From: CPC320 sp002684375 | GTDB taxonomy: Bacteria > Pseudomonadota > Alphaproteobacteria > Rhodobacterales > Rhodobacteraceae | Assembly: GCA_965662545.1 (NCBI GenBank) | Contig: CBFIHZ010000002.1 | Coordinates: 124,001-188,000 of the forward strand | DNA: 64,000 bases | Direction of reading: 5' to 3' | Part shown: one piece after another, positions 15,347-24,401 of the stretch | How the letters are laid out: each line of letters starts with the position of its first letter | Numbering within the stretch: position 1 is the first letter of the stretch | Program-made: the position numbers and the translations under genes | Notes under the pieces: model-generated | The model's database searches: none | Told to the model about the DNA's origin: nothing | The model's input: the letters and a program-made list of their open reading frames with translations, nothing else

Positions 15347-17506
15347 TCAAGTGAAAAGATCATAAAACGTTGCAGTATAAATTGCGCGCATCTCCTCGAG
15401 GGGGGCCTCACGGCTACCGAACTTTATGGTTTGCCCTGAAAACCGGCCAATGCTTGCAATCGCGACATCAAGCTGACCCGCAGCAATCATCAGCGCCTCG
15501 GCCTGATCAAAGTTGCATGCCACCAGATACCGCGCTTGGTCTTCGCCAAATAATTGTGCACAATCTTCGGTTTCCAGCTGAACACCAACATCACCAGCTT
15601 CGGCCATCTCAAAGGCGGCCAGAGCCAGCCCGCCGTCAGAAAGGTCGGTGCAGGCGCGGATGTTGTCGCGGTTGTCGAGAATAAACTGACCGTTGCGGCG
15701 TTCAGCGCTTAGATCAACACTTGGGGCATCTCCATCGGTCCGGTTAAAAACCTCGGCCAATAACGCCGATTGACCTAAATGACCATCACTGTGACCGATC
15801 AGCAATGCAAGGTGTCCGTCACGGGCCACCCCGTCGATCGGGTCTTGTTGGGCTTCGATCAACCCAACCGCACCAATGGTTGGCGTCGGCAAAATGGCAG
15901 TGCCATCGGTTTCATTATACAAAGATACATTGCCAGAAACGATTGGCATATCCAATGCGGTGACGGCTGCAGAAATACCTTTGATCGCCCCGACAAACTG
16001 GCCCATGATCTCGGGCTTTTCAGGATTGCCAAAATTCATATTATCAGTGGTGGCCAATGGTTTCGCCCCCACGGAAATCAGGTTGCGATAGGCTTCTGCC
16101 ACCGCTTGTTTACCTCCCTCGAAGGGGTTGGCCTGCACATAACGCGGCGTGACATCACTGGTGAAAGCCAATGATTTTTCGCTGCCATGCACCCGCACGA
16201 TGCCTGCGCCTAAGCCGGGCGCCCGCAGAGTATCAGCCATTACAGTGCTGTCATACTGGTCGTAGACCCAATGTTTGGCCGCGTAGTTGGGGCTGTTTAA
16301 AAGCGCCTTGAGACCGTCGATGGGATCAATTTGTGGCACGCTTTGCAAGTCTACGGCAGTCGGGGTTTCCACCCAAGGACGATCATATTCCGGCGCGGTA
16401 CCCGACAGGGCCTTTAGCGGCAGATCGGCTTCGATTTTGCCGTTCAGCTCAATCAAAAAACGGTCTTCTGCAAGCGTGTGTCCGACAATGGCAAAATCCA
16501 GATCCCATTTGTCAAACACCGCTTTGGCCACGGCTTCTTTATCGGGATCCAGTACCATCAGCATACGTTCTTGGGATTCCGATAACATCATTTCATAGGC
16601 CGTCATATTGGCTTCACGGGTGGGTACGTTTTCCAAAATAAGATGCACACCAAGATTGCCTTTGTCACCCATCTCAACCGCCGAACAGGTAAGTCCTGCG
16701 GCGCCCATGTCTTGGATAGAGATCACGGCACCGGTTTGCATCAGCTCCAGACAAGCTTCCATCAGACGCTTTTCAGTAAACGGATCTCCGACCTGTACTG
16801 TGGGGCGTTTCTCTTCGATCGTATCGTCAAACTCGGCGCTGGCCATCGTGGCGCCACCGACGCCGTCGCGGCCGGTCTTAGCACCCAGATATACCACAGG
16901 CATGCCTACACCCGAGGCAGCAGAGTAAAAAATCTTGTCAGAGTCAGCCAGACCTGCTGCAAATGCATTGACCAGACAATTGCCGTTATAGGCCGGATCG
17001 AACCGAACCTCACCGCCGACAGTCGGTACGCCAAAGCAATTGCCATACCCACCGATTCCTGAAACCACCCCGTGTACCAACTGCTTGGTCTTGGGATGGT
17101 CCGTGGCACCGAAAGACAGCGAATTCATCGCCGCTATGGGGCGTGCACCCATGGTGAATACATCACGCAAGATGCCGCCCATGCCGGTCGCCGCCCCTTG
17201 ATAGGGTTCAATATAAGACGGGTGGTTATGACTTTCCATTTTGAACACTACCGCCTGCCCATCACCGATATCCACCACACCTGCGTTCTCTCCGGGTCCG
17301 CAAATCACCTGAGGCCCGGTAGTTGGCAGGGTGCGCAACCAGCGCTTGGACGATTTATACGAGCAGTGTTCGTTCCACATCGCAGAGAATATGCCGAGTT
17401 CGGTAAAGCTGGGTTCACGATCCAGCAAGCGGATGATTTCTGCATATTCGTCGGAGTTTAATCCATGGGCGGAAATCAGATCTTCACTAATGGCGGGTTG
17501 GGTCAT
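15347..17506 (-). CDS. purL: phosphoribosylformylglycinamidine synthase subunit PurL
   Basis: A 719-residue small-type PurL, the size expected for species that keep PurS and PurQ separate. It catalyses ATP- and glutamine-dependent conversion of FGAR to FGAM in purine synthesis. Motifs include MWNEHCSYKSS near residue 45, GPGENAGVVDIGDG, VFKMESHNHPSYIEP with the catalytic His, and CTDLSDGGLALA in the second half. The ATG at 17506 fits the family N-terminus (LISAHGLNSDEY); the upstream extension of the frame is not conserved. It leads purL-bolA-grxD on the minus strand. Confidence 0.96.
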   Translation of the reverse strand: MTQPAISEDLISAHGLNSDEYAEIIRLLDREPSFTELGIFSAMWNEHCSYKSSKRWLRTLPTTGPQVICGPGENAGVVDIGDGQAVVFKMESHNHPSYIEPYQGAATGMGGILRDVFTMGARPIAAMNSLSFGATDHPKTKQLVHGVVSGIGGYGNCFGVPTVGGEVRFDPAYNGNCLVNAFAAGLADSDKIFYSAASGVGMPVVYLGAKTGRDGVGGATMASAEFDDTIEEKRPTVQVGDPFTEKRLMEACLELMQTGAVISIQDMGAAGLTCSAVEMGDKGNLGVHLILENVPTREANMTAYEMMLSESQERMLMVLDPDKEAVAKAVFDKWDLDFAIVGHTLAEDRFLIELNGKIEADLPLKALSGTAPEYDRPWVETPTAVDLQSVPQIDPIDGLKALLNSPNYAAKHWVYDQYDSTVMADTLRAPGLGAGIVRVHGSEKSLAFTSDVTPRYVQANPFEGGKQAVAEAYRNLISVGAKPLATTDNMNFGNPEKPEIMGQFVGAIKGISAAVTALDMPIVSGNVSLYNETDGTAILPTPTIGAVGLIEAQQDPIDGVARDGHLALLIGHSDGHLGQSALLAEVFNRTDGDAPSVDLSAERRNGQFILDNRDNIRACTDLSDGGLALAAFEMAEAGDVGVQLETEDCAQLFGEDQARYLVACNFDQAEALMIAAGQLDVAIASIGRFSGQTIKFGSREAPLEEMRAIYTATFYDLFT

Positions 17507-17808
17507 AATTTGGTGGCGCTCCCATGGCAGATATAGCGCCTGTCTTAAAACAATGCGCTCGGGCATGGAAGGGGCCGGCTTACTTGATCTGTGTTTGAGA
17601 CCGGTTTTATTATTCGGTACCGACTGAAAATACCGAGGTGGCATATTGGTGGCAATCGTGGATGTTTAAGGCGGTGCGTTGGTGTCTGGATATGATGAGT
17701 GTCAACACACAGGTTTTAGCCGAGTGTGTGTGCATTGATCGCCTGCGCAAACGCTTGACTGTCAAATAGCAAGCTCTGGCCTGACACTTCCAAGAGCACG
17801 ACCAGCGC

Positions 17809-17837
17809 AAAAAAAAGGCCGAGCGCGAGGCTCGGCC
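17809..17837 (-). terminator. Rho-independent terminator upstream of purL
   Basis: An 8-bp GC-rich stem, GGCCGAGC paired with GCTCGGCC around a 5-base loop, followed on the minus strand by eight T. It ends transcription coming from the LysR side, about 300 bases before the purL start, so purL needs its own promoter or the element serves a small RNA. Confidence 0.8.
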
Positions 17838-17954
17838 AAGTCCAACAGGGAGAAATGAAAACGCACATCAAATAGACGCCGCTGCTTTCAGGTGCTTCAT
17901 AATTGAACATTTGAGTAACGCCTAGTGCAAAAAACCCTCTCACAGGGTATGACC

Positions 17955-17975
17955 GCTATGCATTAAATGCATAGC
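17955..17975. promoter_or_regulatory. perfect 9-3-9 palindrome downstream of the LysR gene
   Basis: GCTATGCAT, TTA or TAA, ATGCATAGC: a perfect dyad. Within it TGCA-N5-TGCA fits the T-N11-A layout of LysR-type operators. It lies 58 bases past the LysR stop and just after a minus-strand TTGACG at 17981-17986, so it may be an operator for a transcript that ends at the terminator near 17810. A small hairpin is the alternative. Confidence 0.4.
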
Positions 17976-18032
17976 TTGGACGTCAATCCGTTACTGGGGC
18001 GTCACAAACTTAGGCGGCGTGCACTAAAGGTT

Positions 18033-18935
18033 TCACGCGTCCTGATCGCGTTGTTTGCGTCGAGTGGCCAATATCTCAGCTTCGACAAAATCGCGAAATG
18101 CCGCGATGCGTTTTGATTGCCGCAGCTCTTCGGGATAAGCGAGGTAAACCGGCACCTCAACCGACTCAACGTCAGGCAATACACGGATAACACTTCTTAA
18201 ATCCTGAGCAGAGTAATCTGGCAACATTCCGATACCAAGCCCGTGAATCACAGATTGCAGTACCCCAAAGTAATTATTGACAGTGAGCATGGAGCTGACG
18301 TTGTAGGTCATCAATCGCTGCACCAAAGCCAAGCCAGACGCGACCTGTGCTGAGCGTGGATTTTGGCAGATAAGCCGATGTTTCGAGATATCTTCGATCC
18401 GTTCCGGCATGCCGTGTTTTGCGATATACTCAGGTGAGGCATACAGACGCATGCGAATGTTCATCAGCCTTTTACGAACCAAATCCGCTTGGCTCGGCTC
18501 TTTCATGCGAATCGCAACATCGGCCTCTCGCATCGGCAGGTCGAGCACTTTTTCCTCAAGCATCAGGTCAATTGTCAGATCGGGATAGAGATCGTAGAGT
18601 TTTGACAGGCGCGGGGCCAACCAAAGCGAGCCAAAGCCAGTTGTTGTGGTAACCCGCAACTCTCCGAACACTTCTTCTTCACTGTCGCGGATACGGGCTG
18701 CGGCCGCATCAAGCCGTTTGGTCATCGCAACGGTGGCATCAAACAACAACTCACCCTGCTCGGTCAGAATAAGACCTCTGGCATGGCGATGAAACAGCGT
18801 CGTATTCAAGCTGTCTTCCAATGCCCTGATCTGCCGGCTGACTGCGGATTGTGACAAATGCAAGGTATCGCCGGCGTGTGTCAGACTACCAGCATCTGCC
18901 ACAGCATGAAAAATTCTTAATTTATCCCAATCCAA
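18033..18935 (-). CDS. LysR-family transcriptional regulator
   Basis: A 300-residue regulator with the LysR winged helix-turn-helix at residues 1-60 (LRIFHAVADAGSLTHAGDTL, then LSQSAVSRQIRALE) and a substrate-binding-like effector domain from about residue 90 (GELRVTTTTGFGSLWLAPRL). It is divergent from the indolepyruvate oxidoreductase gene; the 194-base intergenic region holds a dyad of LysR type, so it probably controls that gene and itself. The inducer is unknown. The ATG gives the usual short N-terminus before the helix-turn-helix. Confidence 0.9.
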   Translation of the reverse strand: MDWDKLRIFHAVADAGSLTHAGDTLHLSQSAVSRQIRALEDSLNTTLFHRHARGLILTEQGELLFDATVAMTKRLDAAAARIRDSEEEVFGELRVTTTTGFGSLWLAPRLSKLYDLYPDLTIDLMLEEKVLDLPMREADVAIRMKEPSQADLVRKRLMNIRMRLYASPEYIAKHGMPERIEDISKHRLICQNPRSAQVASGLALVQRLMTYNVSSMLTVNNYFGVLQSVIHGLGIGMLPDYSAQDLRSVIRVLPDVESVEVPVYLAYPEELRQSKRIAAFRDFVEAEILATRRKQRDQDA

Positions 18936-19043
18936 ACCTATACCTGCTTACTAAGTTATAAGACGTCACAGATGTTACCAAAAACCTAACGCATCATTAA
19001 GCTGTGGTTGCTACAAAGTAAATAAATTGATAGATTTGTATAC

Positions 19044-19062
19044 AGGTCAACACATTTGACCT
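19044..19062. promoter_or_regulatory. 7-5-7 dyad in the LysR/oxidoreductase intergenic region
   Basis: AGGTCAA, CACAT, TTGACCT is a perfect inverted repeat; its core TCAACACATTTGA has the T-N11-A form of LysR boxes. It is 67 bases upstream of the oxidoreductase start and between divergent genes, the usual place for the binding site of the adjacent LysR regulator. Confidence 0.5.
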
Positions 19063-19129
19063 TAATATGGCTATTGCTTGCGCTAGAAATGGGGTTCAGC
19101 AAGAGGTCACAGGCCATGAGGCACGCAGA

Positions 19130-22100
19130 ATGACCGATCAGAGAGTGTCGTTAAACGACAAATATGATTTAGAAAAAACTTCTGTTCTGCTTAACGGAAC
19201 TCAGGCGCTTGTGCGTTTGATGTTGATGCAAAAAACACGCGACATGGCGGCCGGGTTGAACACCGCCGGCTATGTCAGTGGCTATCGTGGATCGCCTCTG
19301 GGGGCAGTTGATATGCAGATGGTGCGCGCGCAGGCTGCGCTGAACGCCTCTAATGTCCGCTTTGATCCCGGTCTGAACGAAGATCTGGCCGCGACAGCCC
19401 TTTGGGGAACCCAACAGGCCGAACTGCGGGGCGAGGGTAAATATCAGGGTGTGTTCGGGCTGTGGTATGGCAAGGGGCCGGGCGTGGATCGCTCGGGTGA
19501 CGTGATGCGGCACGCCAATATGGCGGGCACCTCCTGCCATGGCGGGGTGGTTATGGCGATGGGGGATGACCACACCGGTGAGTCCTCGACTGTCTTGCAC
19601 CAATCAGAATTTGCTATGGTCGATGCCTATATGCCGGTGGTCAGCCCAGCGGGTGTTCAAGAGGTGCTGGATTTTGGCTTGTACGGCTATGCGCTATCGC
19701 GCTTTGCCGGAGTGTGGGTCGGTCTCAAAACGATGAAAGATACAATTGAGGCAACGGCGGTGGTCAACGGCGACCCGCACCGGCTTGATTTTATCCACCC
19801 AAAGTTAGATTTGCCTGAGGATGGACTAAATATTCGCCTGCCTGACACACCGCATGATCAGGAATTTCGTCTGGTTAATTTCAAGCGACAAGCGGCCGAG
19901 GCGTTTTCTTACGCCAATAAGATGGACCGTCGGGTCTGGGGAAAAGCCGGCGCCAAGATTGGATTCGTTGCAGCCGGAAAAAACTGGCTAGATCTGGCCC
20001 ATGCGCTGTCACTTTTGAACATTGATGAACCCGAAGCACAGCGGTTGGGGATCAGCACCTATAAGGTTGGTCAGACCTGGCCGCTGGATACCAGAGGTTT
20101 GTCAGAATGGGCAGACGGTCTTGATTTAATTGTTGTGGTTGAGGAAAAGCGCAAGCTGATCGAGGTGCAGATCAAAGAAGCATTATTTGATGATCGGCGC
20201 GGCACCCGCGTCTTTGGGGCCCGCAAAGGCGCAAGCGAGGAAGTTTTATTTGCAATCCATGGGGCGCTAGACCCGTTTTTAATTGCCGAAAAACTTGGCG
20301 AAATCTTGATTGATGAAAACTGTGCCACCGAGGGTGTCAATGCAGGGCTTGCGGCGCTGCGTGATGCAAAGCGCGCCGATAATGCGGAGGATCTGGCTGC
20401 CAGATTGCCATATTTTTGTGCCGGCTGTCCGCATAACACCTCGACCAAAGTGCCTGAGGGCAGTCGCGCCTATGCCGGCATCGGCTGCCATTATATGGCA
20501 CAGTGGATGGATCGTGAAACCTCAGGCTATACCCATATGGGTGGCGAAGGCGCCAACTGGATCGGCGAGGCCCCTTTTTCAAACCGCAGCCATGTGTTTC
20601 AAAATCTCGGTGATGGCACCTATAATCATTCAGGAATTCAAGCCATTCGTGCGGCGGTAGCCGCGGGTACAACCGTCACTTATAAAATACTTTACAATGA
20701 TGCTGTGGCAATGACCGGCGGGCAGGGCAATGACGGTGGGCTAGATGCGCCACGTATTGCCAGTGAATTGCTGGCTATGGGTATTGCCAAGGTCGCCTTG
20801 GTACATGACCAGAAAGAAGACATTGATCTGGCGCGCTTTCCAAGTGGTTTGGCGGTGCATGAACGCGGTGAGATGGACGCGGTGCAAAAAACCTTTTCCG
20901 GCTATGATGGGGTCTCGGTTATCTTGTATCTGCAGACCTGTGCCGCCGAAAAGCGCCGCAGACGCAAGCGTGGCAAATTCCCCGATCCGGACAAACGGGT
21001 GTTTATCAACACCGACATCTGCGAGGGGTGTGGCGATTGCGGTGTGCAATCAAACTGTGTGGCGGTCACTCCGGTCGAAACCGAGTTGGGGCGCAAACGG
21101 GCGATTGATCAATCTGCCTGCAATAAAGATTTCAGCTGTGTTAAAGGCTTTTGTCCGTCTTTCGTAACGCTGCAGGGCGCGCAGATCCGCAAGTCTCAGA
21201 CCGCGCAGCTTGATTTGCCCCAGATGCCCGAACCGGTTTTGCCCAACATCGACGGTACCTTTAATGTGGTGGTCACCGGGGTGGGTGGCACCGGGGTCGT
21301 GACCATCGGCGCAGTTTTGGCGCAGGCGGCTCAGATCGATGGCAAGGGTGCAGGCATGATGGAAATGGCCGGGTTGGCGCAAAAGGGCGGTGCGGTCCAT
21401 ATCCACTGCCGTCTTGCCAACCGGCCGGAAGATATCACTGCGATACGGGTTGCCACCGGTGAATGTGACGCGCTGATAGGCGGCGATCTGGTGGTGAGTG
21501 CGGCGGCGAAAACGCTGGGGTTGACCAAGGTCGGTCGCACCGGTGCTGTGGTTAATGCCCATGACATCGTCACGGGTGAGTTTACCCGCGATACCGAGTT
21601 TTCGATCCCAACCGACCGGCTGAGCCTTGCGCTACAGGCCCGGTTGCAGGATCGGGTGCAGTTGTTGGACAGCACCGAACTGGCCCGGATCACCATGGGC
21701 GACTCGCTTTATTCAAACATGCTGATCTTCGGCGCGGCTTGGCAGCGTGGGCTTTTACCGATCACGCTGGACGCACTGCGACAGGCAATCGCGTTGAACG
21801 GAGCGGCGGTTGATAAGAATTTGCGTGCGTTTGATATCGGACGTTGGTCGGCATTGTTTCCTGACGACGCTGCGGCGTTGATCGCGCCATCTGTGGTCAA
21901 ATTACCCCAGACCCTGAATGAAAAAATAGCCGTCCGGACCAAGCATTTGCAGGCCTATCAAGGTGCACAGCTCAGTCGACGCTATGTCCGCATGCTGGAG
22001 CGCACTGCGGATCCTGAGCTTAAACTTGCGCTGGCCAAAGGCTATCATAAACTACTGGCCTATAAGGATGAATACGAGGTGGCGCGCCTGCATCTTGGCA

Positions 22101-22537
22101 CTTACGCCAAAGCATCGGAAACCTTTGAGGGGCCGTTCGAGATGACTTTCCACTTGGCGCCGCCTCTGCTGTCAAAAAACGGTAGTGACGGACGTCCGCA
22201 AAAACGCAGCTTTGGCCCATGGATGTTGGGGCCGTTACGGGTGCTATCCGCGCTGCGGGTGTTGCGTGGCACTGCTCTGGACCCGTTCGGCTACACCGCC
22301 GAGCGGCGGATGGAGCGGGCACTGATTGCCCAATATGAAGAAGATATGGCTGCGATACTTCCGGTCGTGACCCCTGCCACGCATGAAATTGCTGTCGCAT
22401 TGGCGAATTTGCCTTTGGATATTCGCGGGTTCGGTCCGGTGAAACAAGCCAATGAGATAAAGGCCGGCAAACGGCGCAAGGAATTGCTCGCAGCCTTTCA
22501 CCGCAGCGGGGGTGATCTGGCGCAAGCAGCGGAATAA
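19130..22537 (+). CDS. indolepyruvate ferredoxin oxidoreductase, fused alpha-gamma type
   Basis: A 1135-residue fusion that oxidatively decarboxylates aryl- or branched-chain 2-oxo acids to acyl-CoA with ferredoxin. From the N-terminus: pyrimidine-binding and transketolase-like region (GYVSGYRGSPLGAVD near 45); TPP-binding part with YFCAGCPHNTS (near 430) and IGCHYMAQWMD; a cysteine-rich stretch CEGCGDCGVQSNCV (near 630) for an iron-sulphur cluster; and the gamma domain opening with VVVTGVGGTGVVTIG (near 715). Start at 19130 because GAGG lies 8 bases upstream. It is transcribed divergently from the LysR gene and is followed 74 bases on by an acyltransferase. Role: catabolism of aromatic amino acids via their oxo acids. 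Confidence 0.92.
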   Translation: MTDQRVSLNDKYDLEKTSVLLNGTQALVRLMLMQKTRDMAAGLNTAGYVSGYRGSPLGAVDMQMVRAQAALNASNVRFDPGLNEDLAATALWGTQQAELRGEGKYQGVFGLWYGKGPGVDRSGDVMRHANMAGTSCHGGVVMAMGDDHTGESSTVLHQSEFAMVDAYMPVVSPAGVQEVLDFGLYGYALSRFAGVWVGLKTMKDTIEATAVVNGDPHRLDFIHPKLDLPEDGLNIRLPDTPHDQEFRLVNFKRQAAEAFSYANKMDRRVWGKAGAKIGFVAAGKNWLDLAHALSLLNIDEPEAQRLGISTYKVGQTWPLDTRGLSEWADGLDLIVVVEEKRKLIEVQIKEALFDDRRGTRVFGARKGASEEVLFAIHGALDPFLIAEKLGEILIDENCATEGVNAGLAALRDAKRADNAEDLAARLPYFCAGCPHNTSTKVPEGSRAYAGIGCHYMAQWMDRETSGYTHMGGEGANWIGEAPFSNRSHVFQNLGDGTYNHSGIQAIRAAVAAGTTVTYKILYNDAVAMTGGQGNDGGLDAPRIASELLAMGIAKVALVHDQKEDIDLARFPSGLAVHERGEMDAVQKTFSGYDGVSVILYLQTCAAEKRRRRKRGKFPDPDKRVFINTDICEGCGDCGVQSNCVAVTPVETELGRKRAIDQSACNKDFSCVKGFCPSFVTLQGAQIRKSQTAQLDLPQMPEPVLPNIDGTFNVVVTGVGGTGVVTIGAVLAQAAQIDGKGAGMMEMAGLAQKGGAVHIHCRLANRPEDITAIRVATGECDALIGGDLVVSAAAKTLGLTKVGRTGAVVNAHDIVTGEFTRDTEFSIPTDRLSLALQARLQDRVQLLDSTELARITMGDSLYSNMLIFGAAWQRGLLPITLDALRQAIALNGAAVDKNLRAFDIGRWSALFPDDAAALIAPSVVKLPQTLNEKIAVRTKHLQAYQGAQLSRRYVRMLERTADPELKLALAKGYHKLLAYKDEYEVARLHLGTYAKASETFEGPFEMTFHLAPPLLSKNGSDGRPQKRSFGPWMLGPLRVLSALRVLRGTALDPFGYTAERRMERALIAQYEEDMAAILPVVTPATHEIAVALANLPLDIRGFGPVKQANEIKAGKRRKELLAAFHRSGGDLAQAAE

Positions 22538-22611
22538 ACTCACGTGTTATAAAATTATTAGGTTCAGATAATATTGCCGACTTATGATGGTGGGACAATA
22601 AAGGAAACGAC

Positions 22612-23496
22612 ATGAGCCGGGAACGTCACGCCGCGCAGGATATAAGCTATGCAAATTCCGCAGAAAGTATGCCGGGTCAGACGGTTGTAAAGCTGTTGGA
22701 AAATGCCACCGGGCGTTTGACATTGATCAAACGCGCGCGCGGGTATCAAGACGAGGTGGCGCGCGGCCGTGATTTCTGGCAGGTCATTGTAGAAAGGTAT
22801 GGGCTTTCTTTGAACATTGTTGGCGGGTCGATTGACCAAATCCCGAAAACTGGTCCGGTTATTTTAATTGCAAACCATCCCTATGGCATTCTCGACGGGC
22901 TCATGCTGGGTCATATTCTGTCGTTGGTGCGGGAAGATTTTCGCATTCTGGCCCATACAGTGTTTCAAAAATCTGATGAATTGAAACAATGCATTTTGCC
23001 TGTGTCCTTTGAGGAGACAAAACAGGCGATGCGCGACAACCTCACAACCCGCAAGCAGGCATTGGATTTTTTGGCTGATGATGGCGCGATTGGCATTTTC
23101 CCAGGTGGAACGGTGTCAACCGGTCGCACTTTGTTTGCCAGACCGATAGATCCGAGTTGGCGTACATTTACCGCAAGGATGATTGCCAAATCAAACGCAA
23201 AGGTTGTGCCTATCTTTTTTGACGGTCACAACGGCCGAATATTCCAGATGGCGAGCCACCTGCATCAAACGCTGCGGTTGGGCTTGCTGATGCAGGAATT
23301 TCGTAAACGTATTGATTCCCCCGTCCGCCTGGTGATCGGCGACCCGATCCCGCAACAGCAATTGCAAGCCCGCAGTAAAGATGCGTCGGCATTGATGGAT
23401 TATCTTCGAAAAGCAACTTATGATCTTTCTCCGGTGCCTTTTGATGACTATGACTATGGTTATGAATTTGAAGACCGTCATAAAAAACAAACTTAG
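22612..23496 (+). CDS. lysophospholipid acyltransferase family protein
   Basis: A 294-residue PlsC-like acyltransferase. ANHPYGILDGLML near residue 85 contains the H-x4-D catalytic motif in the variant NHPYGILD, and GIFPGGTVSTGR near 162 is the phosphate-binding FPGGT block. Such enzymes acylate lysophosphatidic acid or related lipids at the membrane; the NHPYG form belongs to the hemolysin-like subgroup also linked to ornithine-lipid synthesis (OlsA/OlsB-like), so the acceptor is open. AAAGGA precedes the ATG. It lies between the oxidoreductase and murI on the same strand. Confidence 0.85.
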   Translation: MSRERHAAQDISYANSAESMPGQTVVKLLENATGRLTLIKRARGYQDEVARGRDFWQVIVERYGLSLNIVGGSIDQIPKTGPVILIANHPYGILDGLMLGHILSLVREDFRILAHTVFQKSDELKQCILPVSFEETKQAMRDNLTTRKQALDFLADDGAIGIFPGGTVSTGRTLFARPIDPSWRTFTARMIAKSNAKVVPIFFDGHNGRIFQMASHLHQTLRLGLLMQEFRKRIDSPVRLVIGDPIPQQQLQARSKDASALMDYLRKATYDLSPVPFDDYDYGYEFEDRHKKQT

Positions 23497-23507
23497 AAAG
23501 ATCCGTA

Positions 23508-24320
23508 ATGGCCGTTGGTATATTTGATTCTGGCCTTGGTGGCTTGACCGTTCTTGACGCAGTGGCCAACCGCATGCCCGAGGTGCCCTTTGTGTATTTT
23601 GGTGACAATTCACATGCGCCATACGGCGTGCGCACGGCAGAGGATATTTATGATTTGACCACACGGGCTGTTGAATGTCTGTGGGAAAACGGCTGTGATC
23701 TGGTGATTTTGGCCTGCAACACAGCCTCGGCGGCAGCTTTGCGCCGGATGCAGGAAAGCTGGTTGCCCCCTGAAAAGCGCGTTTTAGGGGTCTTTGTGCC
23801 ATTGATTGAGGCGCTGACTGAAAGGCAGTGGGGCGACAACTCGCCACCCCGGCAGGTGGCGGTCAAACACGTTGCGCTATTTGCCACACCGGCGACTGTC
23901 TCAAGCCGTGCTTTCCAGCGTGAACTGGCGTTTCGGGCCATCGGGGTGGATGTTGAGGCGCAATCTTGCGGCGGGGTTGTCGACGCGATCGAAGAGGGTG
24001 ATCTGATCTTGGCAGAGGCTTTGGTGCGCTCACATGTGGACGCACTCAAGCGCAAGATGCCCAAGCCCGATGCCGCCATTTTGGGATGCACGCATTATCC
24101 GCTGATGGAACAGGTTTTCAAAGACGCCCTCGGACCTGCAGTGCAGGTTTATTCGCAGGCTAGGCTTGTATCTGAAAGCCTAGCGGATTATCTGGACAGA
24201 CACCCAAGTATGCTCGGGGCGGGTCAACAGTCGAGGTTTATCACCACCGGAAACCCGCGACAGGTGTCTGACAACGCAACCCGGTTCCTAAAACGAGAGA
24301 TTACATTTGATCTTCTGTGA
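23508..24320 (+). CDS. murI: glutamate racemase
   Basis: A 270-residue enzyme that makes D-glutamate for peptidoglycan. GIFDSGLGGLTVL at the N-terminus is the substrate-binding loop with the first acid, LACNTASAAAL near residue 68 carries the first catalytic cysteine, and ILGCTHYPLMEQ near 192 the second. Length and motif spacing are normal. It starts 11 bases after the acyltransferase stop, so the two may be cotranscribed. Confidence 0.95.
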   Translation: MAVGIFDSGLGGLTVLDAVANRMPEVPFVYFGDNSHAPYGVRTAEDIYDLTTRAVECLWENGCDLVILACNTASAAALRRMQESWLPPEKRVLGVFVPLIEALTERQWGDNSPPRQVAVKHVALFATPATVSSRAFQRELAFRAIGVDVEAQSCGGVVDAIEEGDLILAEALVRSHVDALKRKMPKPDAAILGCTHYPLMEQVFKDALGPAVQVYSQARLVSESLADYLDRHPSMLGAGQQSRFITTGNPRQVSDNATRFLKREITFDLL

Positions 24321-24401
24321 ACCGGCACCGTGAATGGTCGCATCAAACGGGGCTTAAATCGGCAGGGGATGAGCTTTAATATATCCCGATAAGAGGCTAT
24401 A

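Larger units (their letters stand above)
17507..18032. other. gap between purL and the LysR gene with palindrome and terminator
   Basis: No credible protein gene. On the minus strand it contains, in order, TTGACG, a perfect palindrome, about 100 bases of leader-like sequence and a strong terminator, listed separately; between this and purL lies the likely purL promoter. The whole could be a small RNA or the 3' region of the LysR transcript. Confidence 0.4.

Noticed and set aside
17716..17943. Minus-strand frame with a WTW-containing peptide in front of a terminator, like a trp leader peptide
   Set aside because: No trp gene follows; purL is downstream, the start lacks a ribosome binding site, and the terminator has no visible competing antiterminator pairing.
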